Positions 53,262-64,000 of a stretch of 64,000 nt of DNA are shown here, in pieces (the first letter of the stretch is position 1; every line of letters begins with the position of its first letter). Under the pieces are notes generated by a model. It saw only the letters and a program-made list of their open reading frames with translations. It was not told the DNA's origin and did not search any database. The position numbers and the translations under genes were made by a program. Source of the stretch: Daphnia carinata (lineage: Eukaryota; Arthropoda; Branchiopoda; Diplostraca; Daphniidae); NCBI RefSeq assembly GCF_022539665.2, contig NC_081334.1:8774424-8838423 (forward strand). Reading direction: 5' to 3'.

Positions 53262-54913
53262 ATGGAATGGTTGATGAGTAAGACAGAATCAGCAGGACGA
53301 CTAGCTAGATGGGCACTCAAAATCCAAGATTATGACATCGTAATTGGATATCGACCAGGTAAATCGCACCAAAATGCGGATGCCCTTAGTCGTACCCCAG
53401 TAGCAACTATAGCTAGTGTAGACGCAAGAGCGATTAAGAGCGAAATTAAAGAGGAAGAAAGCGAATGGGTTCGACTACAGCATAACGATATAAATTGCAG
53501 AAGAATTATAGGTAATTTAATGGAAAAAAAGAAACAGAGAAACAGAAACACAGAGAATATAAATGGATATAAGGTAAACGAAAAAGGTGAATTAGTTGAC
53601 AAATATGGAAAACTAGTAATACCAGGAAATACAATAAGAGAAATAATGGAAGAAAATCATGATCACATGTTAGCAGGACATTTAGGAATTGCGAAAACTT
53701 TAGCGAGACTACAAAGACAATATTTTTGGCCAAACATGAGAACAGATGTTACGACACACGTTAACAGTTGCTTAAGATGTGCAAGGCGTAAAGACTTCGG
53801 CGCAACGATAACACCATTGCAACCTCTGCCACCAGTTGACAGAGTATGGCAACGCATTGCAATGGATATAGTAGGACCAATTCAAGAAAGTGTTAAGGGA
53901 TATAAATATATTCTAGTTCTGTCTGATAATGCCAGTCGTTTCGTTTTTGCATTTCCAATGAAAAACCAAACAGCCCAAACAATCGCATCCATTATGGTAA
54001 ATAAAGTGATAACGAAATATGGAGCACCCGTGATTGTGCTAACCGATCAAGGAACGAATTTCCTTTCGAGTCTTGTTCAAGAGATGTGTAAACTCTTTAA
54101 AATCAAGCAGATGAGAACTACCGCCTACCATCCACAAACCGACGGACTAGTAGAAAGATTCAACAGAACACTGTGCGATATGCTAGCTTGCTACGTAGTA
54201 GATGAACCAGAAGAGTGGGACAAATACCTACCATTTGTCACCTTAGCGTACAACACATCACAACAAGCTACGCTAAAGGACACCCCATTTTACCTTTTCT
54301 TCGGAAGAGAACCAATTCTACTTAACGACATAAAAATAAATCGGATCTTCGAGCACGACGAAGGCAGTAGTGAATTATACTACCAAAAATGGAGAAACGC
54401 TCAAGACTTGCAAGAAGTCACCTCTTCAAAGCACAAACTAAACAGAAAGGATACTACGATGAAAGAGCAAAAGGAATTAAGTATAAAATTGGTGACTTAG
54501 TAATGCTTAAAGCAACACCATCAGCAGGTAAATTCATTAACAGGTGGAACGGACCGTTCCGAATAATACGAAACTTCTCAGACATAACTTACGAAGTCGA
54601 AAACATTGATAACAAAAAACAAAAAGCAACGGTTCACTCTAATCGCCTGAAACTCTATACCCCTCGAGAAAGTGTACCAAACATCACAGAAGCACTAAAT
54701 TCAAACGTGAAAATCGAAAGTAAAAACAAACGAGGTCCTGGAAGACCACGTAAAAATGTAACAACAGAGATTGGCCCCGTAAATTTGAAAAAAGAAAAGA
54801 ACACCACGAATCCTTTACCCCTGATCACAAACCAAAGAATGTCCTATGCCGAACCAAACACCCCACCCAATTCGAGGAATGCCCGCTATAATCTTAGGAA
54901 AAGAACTAACTAA
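53262..54913 (+). pseudogene. pol: Element E integrase with AT-hook tail
   Basis: RNase H end (GYRPGKSHQNADALSR), then the zinc domain (HDHMLAGHLG, CLRCARRK). The catalytic core has MDIVGPI, LTDQGTNFLS and YHPQTDGLVERFNRTL. A frame break lies near 54410. The C-terminal part (54389-54913) has NRWNGPFRII and, near its end, KRGPGRPRKN, an AT-hook-like motif conserved with A. Confidence 0.87.
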
Positions 54914-54974
54914 GCAAAACTAAAAAAAAAACAAAAAAACCCTGTAGTAATAAAAATTACTTTTTATATCACAG

Positions 54975-57900
54975 ATGGAGATATCCCTACTAGTAATTTG
55001 CGTGTTAGCTACCCTTGAAACTTCCAAAACACTTTACGTGTCCGTATGCGATTGTAAGAATGTGAAAACAAGAGGCATACTGGATATAAATTCACCCTAT
55101 TATTGCGATAAAGAAAATGTCGAAACCAGGCTACATTTCACACGTTTCCCCACTAGTTATACCCTAATGACCAAACAAAAACCCATTAAAACATGGAAGG
55201 GGTGGACTTGTAAACAATGGATAAAAACAAAAAAAATTACAGGACCCTTTTGGGTTGGATCATTCGATACCGTTTTCTCCCAAGAAACCAAACTGATTTC
55301 ACCGTTAGTGTTGGGAAATGGTTAACGATAAAAAATGTGGAAGAAATGTAATGCAGGCCAATCCAACCTCATTAAGTTTCACTGCAACCCCTACAGGAGA
55401 GGGTGCGTGGTACGCAATAAAAGAATATCGCGCACTAAATTGTCTCGCAGAAGAGATAACTTTAAGACAAAAAACCCATGAAAGCCCCATAGAAAGCCCC
55501 TTTGGATATTTAAATGCTACCCAACAAGACGGCCAAGTCATTCAAAAATAATACAATAGTATGGGGGGATAAAACAAGTAATGTCTCAAATTCCCAGATA
55601 ATCCTTAAAGGGGTAGGATACCTCGAATTGACCCAGACCACAGAAATCGTAAATACCAGTAGGCTCTTAGATACCAGTAGACAAATTGAAATATCATTCT
55701 TTAACACCCCTGATAATAATAATAAAGAACTAGCTCGACCCAGCTTTAAAGTAGTCGGCATCCCTCTAACCTTCTTGATATTCCCCGCCGAAACAACAAG
55801 AAAGTTATACAAAATACATAAAAACACCCTACCCTTCTGTAAAAATCAAACCAATATCGACTCATGGTCATGCAATGAATTTGCAGAGCCGAGGAAAAGC
55901 AAAACAAAAAGATCCATAAAGCAAGAAGTCGAATTCCTTTTAAACGATCCACTCGAAGAAGCAGAATTGGGAAAACGACTCTACAGCATTTCTTATGCTT
56001 GGGGATGGATTCGTTTAGGCCATCCAAAAATAATAAAGATAGAAGAAAACGGCGTAATACGCAAACAAGATTTAATCGTTTACATCAAGATAATGTACAC
56101 CCATAAACAAGTGACCATTCATAACCAATTCGACATAGACGAAAAATTACCTTACGGAACAGACTTCGAGTACCTAATGGATCAAACCTTACGAATCAGA
56201 AGAACCACCACGTTTATAACGGCGCTGGATATTCGATACAAAAAACCACCAGCTAATATCAATGGAAAAACACCTATGTATCACACTACGAGACGAGGAC
56301 GAAGGAACCAAACGTCTTTAATCCTGCAAAAATGCAGCAGACCTGACGATGTAGACGACAACCAGCAATGGGTATTTGAAACATTGAATACAAACCCAGA
56401 AGTATTAGAAAACTTTCCGGAAACATCCATCGACGAGCTGGAGGAAATAAGACTGGAACAGAGAAGAGCAGTAACGACAACGATTAATTCGCCACTCTTT
56501 GGACGCTTAATTAAATTCAACCATGGACATGGAAACATCATTTGATATGATCGGCTGGGGACTGTTAAAAACGGAAGACCGCCAAGTGAAAAATGCGTTA
56601 CCTACAACGGCACAAACACCATGATGACGCTGGAAGAATGTGACCCAGACTGGATCAGATGCCAAAGAAGCCTACAAAAATTGCTAACTAGCAATGACCC
56701 ATTAGTACAGACTCAAACTACAGTAGCAAACTGCAGTAGGACAATGGAACGAGGTCAAGCGTTCGAATATTCAGCAGATTTCACAATCAGACCCTTCAAT
56801 ACCAACAACTGTATCAAGGCCAATACAACGATGCTAGTCTTACAGGAATGTTCCAATACTAGCTCAGTATGGGGAACATTCGAACACACGGGACAATTAA
56901 TGGCAACGGATAGAACGGGATCACACTCACCTGCCTCGGACAAAAAATGTCTGACACTGAAAATAGGAAAGTTAAGCCTAGGACATTGCCACGAAAGGAG
57001 CAAGAAACTACACTTCAGCTTCGAGTATAAAAATCCTCACCAAATAAGAACCTTGCCAGCATCAGCCATCATAGCTTTATATACGCAACAATCGTTCGAC
57101 GGGAAAACTGTACTAAAAATCCCACTGTTAAACAAACGTGAAAATATCAACTCAATTTTTAGAAATGAAACGGAAGAATCCCCTAAAACAACAGCGAAAT
57201 CAGTTGTCACATCAACCGCCAAACCAACTACGACAACAACGCATCGTCCTACCACATCGAAAACTACAACGACGCTTAAACAAACAACGACTAGTAAACC
57301 AATACCAACAACGACGACAAAACCAACAACAACGACAAAACCGACCACAACCATAAAAACAACAACAACGACAAAGCTAACGACGACGACATTCAGGCCC
57401 ACACCAACCACGACGAAGACAACCGAAAAGACAACCTTACCAACAGTAAAACCTACATTACCTTCAGCAACCACTCGAATGGTTATCGCAACAACATTAA
57501 GCACCAATACAACAAAAAATACTACCCCAAGGCCAATAAAAGAAAGTCCAGAAACACCCACAACGCCAGCAGGAACAACCACCCCGGAAACAACACATAC
57601 ACCAGCTCAAGAAAAAATAGACATATTTAAACCCAGTCCAAAATCCAACGACTTAGAAGCCACAATACCAGAAACAAGGGACACAACGACAACCCAAAAG
57701 CCAAGAAGCGGAATAACAAAGAGAAACAAGGAAATGGCAAACGATACATCATCACCGCGACGGGACGAAGAAGCAAAAACAGAATTACTGGTGTCCGTAA
57801 ATGAACTAAACGACCAGCTGAAGTACGAAATTAGTAAAATGCATGAGCAATATAAAATAGGTATAGAGACGGAACACGAAAATAAGTTGGCCAAAGAGAT

Positions 57901-58821
57901 TAGAGACGTATACTGCCAGTTAACAAAGATAAAAAGAATGCAAGCAATTATATTAGCTCAAACAAATGGCCTAGTAGCAGCAGCTGCCTTAGGCCTACCT
58001 ACCTGTTTGAGGCTTTATGGTTTTGGACAAGCCATGACGCTACAACAATGTGAGCAAAAAAGGATTTTACTATCGGCAAAAGAAACGAAATGCGGATACC
58101 AACCGTTCTTCAAGTATGGAAAAATGAATTGCACCATAGGAACGGATGGGTGGTCTATTCACCCATATTCTGATTGCTTCTGGAAAACGCAACTAGTAAA
58201 CATCAATGGATACCCGCACTTCATGGGAACATAACGACACCAATGGTGGTTGGGTAAAACAAGACGCAACGATCCACACCCCGAATCTGGATCTAATCGC
58301 GGAATTTGATGAGCTGCATTTAATCAATTTTGATTACAACACTCAAAAGCCACCCAGCCCATAACGCTATGGACATGGAACAGTTGAATATACTAAATGA
58401 CTTAGTTGGGAAACTACAGGAAGGAGAAGCGAGATCCCTGTCAGATATTGTAGTATCTGAAGCGCAAGAAAACAAAATTGGGCACATGTTCTCTTGGTTC
58501 GATACTGTAAAAATCCTAGGACTAACATCAATTGGATTTATATTATTCCTAATATGTCTTCGGGCGTTTATCGCCTGCAACCCGTGTCCCAGATTAATAA
58601 AAAGGGTTAATTCAAGAAAATCAGCCGCGGAGGGAATGACATCGCCTAGTCCTAGCGCACCAGAAAAAGAAAACATCTACTCGACGGAAGAATCTAGTTT
58701 GGAAAACGGCAGACAACAAACCTGCACCGGTAACCATTCGACATGCTCATATGTCGTTGGGCACGGTATGGTGTGGGAAGACTTGTGCAAATGCACAGGG
58801 AGCTCGGACACAGGGATATAA
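54975..58821 (+). pseudogene. env: Element E envelope glycoprotein, broken
   Basis: ATG 54975 follows a CAG acceptor. Signal peptide, then VCDCKNVKTRGILD as in A. Furin-like KTKRS near 55910. Lectin-like repeats (NCIKANTTMLVLQEC, CLTLKIGKLSLGHC), a Thr-rich stalk (57180-57600), a coiled-coil segment, CGYQPFF, DGWSIHPYSDCFW, a membrane span (ILGLTSIGFILFLICL) and a tail ending CSYVVGHGMVWEDLCKC. Frame breaks near 55310, 55545, 56545 and 58230. The overall length, about 1280 codons, is large for a gypsy-type Env. Confidence 0.82.
57180..57610 (+). repeat. Thr-rich stalk coding repeats (element E env)
   Basis: Repeated ACA/ACG/ACC codons with Lys/Pro (TTTTKPTTT pattern). It predicts O-glycosylation. 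The frame on the opposite strand (Val-rich) is a shadow of it. Confidence 0.85.
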
Positions 58822-59162
58822 AAAAAATAAAAAATAAATAAATTAATGAAAAAAAAATAAAAAAAAAATAATGATAATAATAACCAAACACAACACAAAT
58901 AATCAAACAGTAATAGACAAAAACAAAAAATAATAGTCGGATAGTTACGCTCTAATTGAAGTCTATATGATATCCAACTTAAAAGATAACCCAGATAAAA
59001 GGCTGAGCTAATGATGAAAAAGCCGACAAACCTATGGGTACTATAAGGGATGATGTGGAATAACACCATCTTCAGTTTAAAATCAAACCTTAAGAGAAGC
59101 ACTCTATACCTCGACCAACCACTGTATCCAAAGTTAAGATGTCTACCACCAACATCCTATAA
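58822..59162 (+). other. Element E spacer between env and ankyrin gene
   Basis: Very A-rich (58820-58880), then mixed sequence. On the minus strand I find no trace of the antisense gene seen in B and C. Confidence 0.5.
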
Positions 59163-60474
59163 ATGAATACAATCAAGGAAGAACGACCGAGCTGGATTGA
59201 AAATCTAGTAAACGACTGGATGGGAGCCGAAGAAACTCAGAAAACAGTAAAGATTGAGCACGAAACAGAACCTGAAGTAGGGCTCGAAATTGAAATAGTG
59301 AAACACGAAATAGATGAGAACGGTGACGACGATAAAGATTGGCTGAAGAAAATGATTTAGCAAATCGAGAAGCCCGAAAATACTGCAGACAACGCCGCAA
59401 CAGCAATAGCACTGGCGAACGAGCACCGCAACCACGAAGAAAGCCAGTCAAGTTACAGTCACCGTGAGGATGAATCACACCTCGAACGGAACGGAATACA
59501 GAAGTGACAAATACGACCCACCCGCAGGCAATGAAACAGGAGGATTCAATCATGACCCAGAAGCGCATATCACTATCAGCTGCGGTAACTGCATGCTTAA
59601 GACTTTCCCTTCGTTAGCCGCGGGGGAGGCAGCCAGTATACGCCTCGAAAGGATGGCTACTAAAGCAGCCAAGGAAGGCCAGTTAATCTTAGAAATAATG
59701 AACGCCCCCCGAAACACATTAAGAAAATTTCTGAAGAAAAAGGAAGAAGAGGGAAGAGCAACAGGGAGAAGCGTAGGAAGTATGTTAGACACGAAATTCC
59801 CAAACGGAAGAACCCTGCTCCATGAAAGTGTAAACAAAAAAAGATACGACGTCACGGATTTACTATTAACGTTCGGCGCCAACATCAACATCGTGGAAAA
59901 TGGCGAAACAATAGCTCACCGAGCCGCAGCGGACAATAATGAACACCTACTCAGAACTCTAGCATACCACAAGTGTCAGTTTAGCGAATGGAACTGTCCT
60001 ATTAGGGAAACTCCCCTAATGGTGGCTATTGCATTAAGAAACGAAGAATGTATCGATTTCCTGTGGGTAACTCCACTGATAAAACAATTGAGTCGCGATG
60101 CAGAAACCTTTCTGCACTACGCAGCAAGATTCAATAACAAGAAAGAGTACGTCAACAGTGCATACCTGCATGGAGTAAACATCAACCAAGAGTCCTGGAC
60201 GCGCCGCGAAACGGCCCTTACTATAGCCGTACGATACGGAAACCCTTAAATCGTGGAAGTACTGTTAAGAAACGGGGCCAGATACGACGAACCAGACGGC
60301 CTAGGAAATTACGCCATGGATTACATCGGCACAAACGACGAAATAGCGAAAGTATTCCTTAACAGAAACATAACTCCGAAAAGAAAAGGCCAGAAAACGC
60401 TGATAATACACTACGACCGAGAAAGGAGATGCAAGAAGAGGAGAGGATCCAGTTTAGCATCGGAAGAAGATTAA
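59163..60474 (+). pseudogene. Ankyrin-repeat accessory gene, copy in element E
   Basis: A leader frame (59163-59360) encodes an acidic peptide (ETEPEVGLEIEIVKHE). The main frame (59464-60474) has MNHTSNGTEY, a CGNCMLKT motif, a helical segment and ankyrin repeats: GRTLLHESVNKKRYDVTDLL, GETIAHRAAADNNEHLL, RETPLMVAIALRNEECIDFL and RETALTIAVRYGNP. A TAA at 60247-60249 interrupts it before the last repeat (IVEVLLRNGARYDEPDG). The C-terminus has basic clusters (TPKRKGQK, RRCKKRR) that may be nuclear signals. It is homologous to the element C copy at 27239-28300 over its length. Role unknown. Confidence 0.82.
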
Positions 60475-60693
60475 CCACAGAAATTGCCGTTCCCAATTTT
60501 ACAATTTTAAAGTAAATAAAAAATAATAAAACAAGCTAGATATTTTCAAAATGTTTGGGACCTTAGACTTAGCTTCAAGCAAATATGTAACCAAAGTAAG
60601 CATCTTCGTATAAACAATATTGAAATGTTAAGCCTTCATTTGTAGGCGTTAAGGCATAAATGATATCTAGTTGGAGGACCAACTCTTATCGAT
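60475..60693 (+). other. Element E 3' untranslated region
   Basis: AT-rich, with AATAAA-like strings near 60514-60526. No gene is seen. Confidence 0.4.
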
Positions 60694-60707
60694 AAAGAGG
60701 GAAGGAA
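60694..60707 (+). promoter_or_regulatory. Polypurine tract of element E
   Basis: AAAGAGGGAAGGAA touches the start of the 3' LTR. Confidence 0.85.
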
Positions 60708-60777
60708 TGTAATGATCCAATATATACTTTTATGTACACTTGGCGGTAGCCTATGCTATCCCTGAAGTAGGTGCGAC
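60708..60777 (+). repeat. Element E 3' LTR, truncated (70 bp)
   Basis: Matches the first ~70 bases of the 5' LTR up to GGTGCGAC. After that the sequence is ACTACGCGTCGCACC, an inverted copy of adjoining LTR sequence, and then element D. Confidence 0.85.
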
Positions 60778-60789
60778 ACTACGCGTCGC

Positions 60790-61380
60790 ACCCCCGCAAT
60801 AAAAACCACGGGTGAAGCCCATGGAGAATGCGAATATTGGATTACATCTGCGTCAAGCATTTCTTGAATTTTATCATCTAATAATTTCCTTTGGTTATTT
60901 GTTACTCTGTATGAGCGTTGTCGAATGGGGCCTCGTCCTTGTGTATCAATCATATTTTTTATAAGGTTGGTGTTTCCTAATTCTGAATATTTGGACGCGA
61001 ACAAGTCGTGAAAGTCATCAAATAATTTTGAGAGCGGTGCTTGAAATTCGGAGTCGACTTCTGTGATAAAAATTGGCTCAGCTACTGGTTTAGAATTATC
61101 TTCTAATTTCGCGAAAGAAATTTTTCTGATAACATTCCCAATTATTTCAATTACGCCTAATTTAGTGTTTCTGGGAATTTTGGTTTGATGTAGTGAATGA
61201 CTTTGGACCAAAATTTTATAAGTTCCATCTCCCAATACATTTCCGATAAATTCTTCGATATAAATGCCTGCTGGCAGATCTTTTGCTGGGCTAAATATAA
61301 ACGCTGTATTTTGTGGGACATACGGAAATGAATCTTTCATTTGTGCTGCAACTACTATCGACGTCTAACGAAATAGCGTC
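60790..61380 (-). pseudogene. pol: Element D reverse transcriptase, N-terminal part
   Basis: Reads into the RT fingers: IRQRSYRVTNNQRKLLDDKI, then VIQYSHSPWASPVVF, where it is cut at the junction with element E. Upstream is a linker with ETFE-type EPIFITEVDSEFQ. The palm (catalytic YxDD), thumb and RNase H are missing from both halves of D, so sequence was lost when or after E inserted. Confidence 0.8.
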
Positions 61381-61860
61381 GTCTTTTTGACCGTAGTAAC
61401 TGCCATGTCGGGTACCTCAGAGATGGCTAATCCCTGCTCATCCCTCGCTAGGTAAATGCTCCTGGCTTCTCCGTCAAGCCGAAATCCGTGCTTCTGGATT
61501 GCATCTCATCCAATGATACAGTCCTCAGAAACACCATTAGTAACAATAAATTCTTGCTCAAAAACTGTTTCTCCGTATCGTACGGGTAAAATAACTCTTC
61601 CCAGCGTATGTAATTTCTTCTCCCCTACATCATATAAATCGAAGTCAAGCCGACTGCAGATCACCTGACCTCTAGGGGGTAACTTATTAAATAATCTCTC
61701 ATGGCTAATACTTTTAGACGTGCCTGTATCAAATAATGCTTGTAACGGGATCTGAACAATTTTCAATGGAATTCTAGGGGTCGATTCATTCGTAATAGAG
61801 GTTAATTTTGCGGCTTGTCGGGGTTAAATATGAGGCTCGTTATCAACTGACCCGAAGCTA
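61381..61860 (-). pseudogene. pro: Element D protease
   Basis: ALFDTGTSKSISHERLF is the retropepsin active-site region. A TGA at 61506-61508 follows the CIIG of the C-terminal strand, and a TAG lies near 61368. It is one base off (-1) from the gag phase. Confidence 0.75.
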
Positions 61861-63148
61861 CAGTTGATAGCTACTGGTTTCCCTGGCGTTGAGGGGGCGC
61901 TGGAATATTAGGTCTTTGTGAGTTCCTATATTTTGGACAATTATTAGACTTATGCCCAATTTATCGACAGGAATAGCAGATTGGAGGCTGGGCTTGTTCC
62001 AGATTGTGACGCTGAAATTGGCGACAATTGAACTGAGTGTGACCGCGGTAACCACAAAAATTACAAGTTATTATCTGCTGATCTGACCTGTTATTATTAT
62101 AATTGCTAGGTGGCCTCGAGAAAGAGGGCGCAACTGGCGTCGGGCTGTTTGGAAATCGAGAAGGTTGGTGTTGGTAAGGGTTAGGATTATAATTATAATT
62201 ATTATAATTATTATTGGGACGATGCTGGGGAGGCCTCCAGTTTCTGTCTTGATTAGCCTTATTCGATTGGAATGAAACTTGTTTCCTATAAGGGATGCCT
62301 GGTGTAGCCGGAGAATAATTTTTCCTATCTTGCTGAAGTCGTTTAACAGCCTGTGTGAGTTCGTGAAGAACATCCTTAATCTCATCTTTATCCGACTTTG
62401 GATTATCCCCTTGCTTATGGCTATGGCGAATATTGGCAACGGCACTGCTTACAATTTCTTTCTGGTCACTTAACATTTGCTTAAGTTCTTTTAATTCCGA
62501 ATTTTTTGTGCTAAATGACTCGTCAATTGCCCTAACAAATTCATACTTCTCATTGGCTGTTTCCAAGGCTTCCAGCCGAACGGCGTAAACGCGAGTGGCT
62601 GCTACGAGCTCGTGAAAATCTTTGAATTCCTTATATCTGACGTTAGCTTGCAATTTTGAATCCAATCCTTCGATAAATTTCTGCATGAGAATGACTGCGA
62701 AAGATTTTTCCATATAACCATCAGGATATGCCTTTTTAAAAATTTCCTGTAGACGATGAGCATAATCTACAATTTTTTCTCCAGGTTTACGTTTAGCTTT
62801 ATTGAATTTCTTAATGTATACATCAACATTTTCATTCCCGTGGAAGTGATCGAGCAAAGCCGTTTTAATGGAACCATAGTCGTATAGATGTTTTTTAATT
62901 AAGGTTTGTATGAGTGAAAAAGCTTTATCTGTTACTTTTGCACGCATCATCTGAATAATTTTCCCTTCAGACCATCCTGCCCCATCAACTATACTCTTAA
63001 AAGATTCTAGCCAAGAGTCAAAGCGAGAAATTGGACTACCGGAAAAGGGAGGAAGCAATTGCAATCGTGAAAAGGTATGCTGGTTGTTTTGTAAATCTTT
63101 TAAATCGTTTACTGTAGCTGCCCTGGTAGGGGAATAAGAGTAAGCCAT
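61861..63148 (-). pseudogene. gag: Element D Gag
   Basis: Likely start MAYSYSPTRAATVNDL at 63148. Capsid: LQLLPPFSGSPISRFDSWLE, then KRKPGEKIVDYAHRLQEIFK. An Asn/Pro/Tyr-rich stretch precedes two CCHC knuckles: CNFCGYRGHTQFNC, then CYSCR, where a TAA (61961-61963) interrupts the second knuckle before IGHKSNNC. It has no coiled-coil extension like A, B and E, so D belongs to a different Ty3/gypsy lineage. Confidence 0.82.
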
Positions 63149-63258
63149 ATTGTTGGTAAAAAAAGTTAGAGGAGAGCTTGGAGCTCTGTGATGGTGAGAT
63201 TGCGCGGTGCCCGGAATGCGGTTCGAAACTGGCCGGGATTCGCCAATATTGTTGTCGG

Positions 63259-64000
63259 TCAGTGGTATCGACGGTTTCGGAATCGTAGTCGTTCTGTGTG
63301 GCGCTTGTCTATCTGCTGTGATGATGTCGGACAAGTTGGGGTGATCTCCAGCTCGTCCTGGGTTTCCCGAATGGACGATAGCAACTGTTTCAATTGTTTG
63401 GCAGTCTGGGTGATGACGTCTTTGATGATGGCCGATAGCTGCTTGTGGCACGATCTTGTCACTCTCGGGAAGTGGGTCAATCTGTTCCCGAGGAGTATCA
63501 GTTCGGGTAACAGTGATTCCAAGCTGGTGATTGATTGTAGTTTCCTTTGGAACGATAGTAGGTTTAGTATGGCCGTGAGAAGAGTCAGCTGGAATCCCAA
63601 CAAGGTTTTCTCCAGGTGGATCGAGAATTCGAACGTTTCCAGGATCAGAAACTCGTATTGCCTCTCCTCCTCGCTGATTTGCGTTGTCGCTCTCGGCACA
63701 AAGCCGAAGAGGGTCGTGTCCTTCGCTGGTACGAGCGTCTGCAGTTCCTCTATGCTGTACGTTTGTTCTAACAGGAACGTCGTAAACTGCCTCGCATACG
63801 TCGTAAAGGACGTCGTCAACTCGGACGCCTGTTGATCCGCCTTCCGCGTTGTCCGCTTTATCTGCCCGCTGGCCCTCACTTCTTGAACCGCAGCTAAGTA
63901 TTTCAGGAATATTGTTGGCGTCTCCACGTCCGTCAGCAACTGCGGTTTGCCCAGGGGGCGGTCCCTCAGCCCGAAATCGTTCAGTAGCCGGTTCAGCTGG
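63259..64000 (-). CDS. Unknown helical ORF upstream of element D gag, open at window edge
   Basis: The frame enters from the right edge and ends at 63259, overlapping the upstream extension of the gag frame in another phase. It is Leu/Thr/Gln-rich and predicted helical (AVQEVRASGQIKRTTRKADQ; QYEFLILETFEFSIHLEKTL). I do not recognise it. It may be another gene of element D, an upstream element, or a host gene. Confidence 0.4.
   Translation of the reverse strand, partial: QLNRLLNDFGLRDRPLGKPQLLTDVETPTIFLKYLAAVQEVRASGQIKRTTRKADQQASELTTSFTTYARQFTTFLLEQTYSIEELQTLVPAKDTTLFGFVPRATTQISEEERQYEFLILETFEFSIHLEKTLLGFQLTLLTAILNLLSFQRKLQSITSLESLLPELILLGNRLTHFPRVTRSCHKQLSAIIKDVITQTAKQLKQLLSSIRETQDELEITPTCPTSSQQIDKRHTERLRFRNRRYH

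Larger units (their letters stand above)
48060..60777 (+). mobile_element. Element E: env-bearing gypsy element with ankyrin gene
   Basis: On the plus strand: 365-bp LTR, PBS (tRNA-Gln), splice donor, gag, protease, RT, RNase H, integrase with AT-hook, env, ankyrin gene, polypurine tract and a 3' LTR cut after about 70 bp. It has at least ten frame breaks or stops, several at homopolymers. It lies inside element D. The right junction is irregular, with a short inverted LTR piece and loss of D sequence. Confidence 0.9.

Noticed and set aside
57037-57582. Val-rich minus-strand ORF opposite the E stalk (and 30958-31308 opposite the C stalk)
   Set aside because: They are shadows of Thr codons read on the other strand.
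58677-59102. Hydrophobic minus-strand ORF after E env as a third antisense gene copy
   Set aside because: It has no ARYRD/FARFLWW similarity; it reads A-rich spacer as Phe/Leu/Ile.

Overview
This window is animal, most likely arthropod, heterochromatin-type DNA. I see no intact ordinary host gene. It is built from a 70-bp satellite and nested transposable elements. The animal assignment rests on a fragment of a JADE/Rhinoceros-type PHD-finger gene with 50-75 bp introns, on env-bearing Ty3/gypsy elements, and on a copia element primed by the initiator-tRNA anticodon arm. A crustacean such as a daphnid would fit, but the species is a guess.

Layout from left to right. Element A (minus strand, 1 to 13738, 3' end outside the window) is an env-bearing Ty3/gypsy element with several nonsense codons and an internally deleted env. 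A 4.5-kb DNA transposon (8695-13187, 9-bp target duplication, ~0.55-kb terminal inverted repeats) sits in its gag and carries the JADE-like gene fragment. A related gag/LTR fragment, F, follows (13741-14692), then a 15-bp minisatellite. A 70-bp satellite then runs from 14857 to 46276, split by three insertions. The first is element B (15616-23370, minus), with 418-bp LTRs and a CATT target duplication; gag and the first half of pol are open, but it is deleted from the integrase core to the envelope surface region. The second is the C locus (26682-39377), which holds a 3' LTR, an ankyrin-repeat gene, an antisense gene, a decayed env, a ~405-bp tandem array containing a hAT-like MITE, and a gag leader with LTR. 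The third is a young copia element (39861-44637, 224-bp LTRs, TATAT target duplication, one nonsense codon).

To the right, a Ty3/gypsy element D (minus) is split in two (46277-48059 and 60778-64000) by element E (plus, 48060-60777). E is a second env-bearing element with a 365-bp 5' LTR, gag, pol, env, an ankyrin gene, a polypurine tract and a truncated 3' LTR.

The notable system is the env-bearing family A/B/C/E. Its members share a Gag with a very long N-terminal coiled coil, a -1 gag/pro overlap, an AT-hook at the integrase C-terminus (A and E), a splice donor just before the gag ATG and an acceptor touching the env ATG (A and E), and a large envelope with lectin-like repeats, a Thr-rich stalk and a conserved Cys-containing tail. 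Two accessory genes lie between env and the 3' LTR. One is an ankyrin-repeat protein, in sense (C and E). The other is an intron-containing protein on the opposite strand (B and C). Its two copies differ mostly at third codon positions, so it appears to be a real protein under selection. Most copies are broken, and some single-base breaks may be assembly errors.
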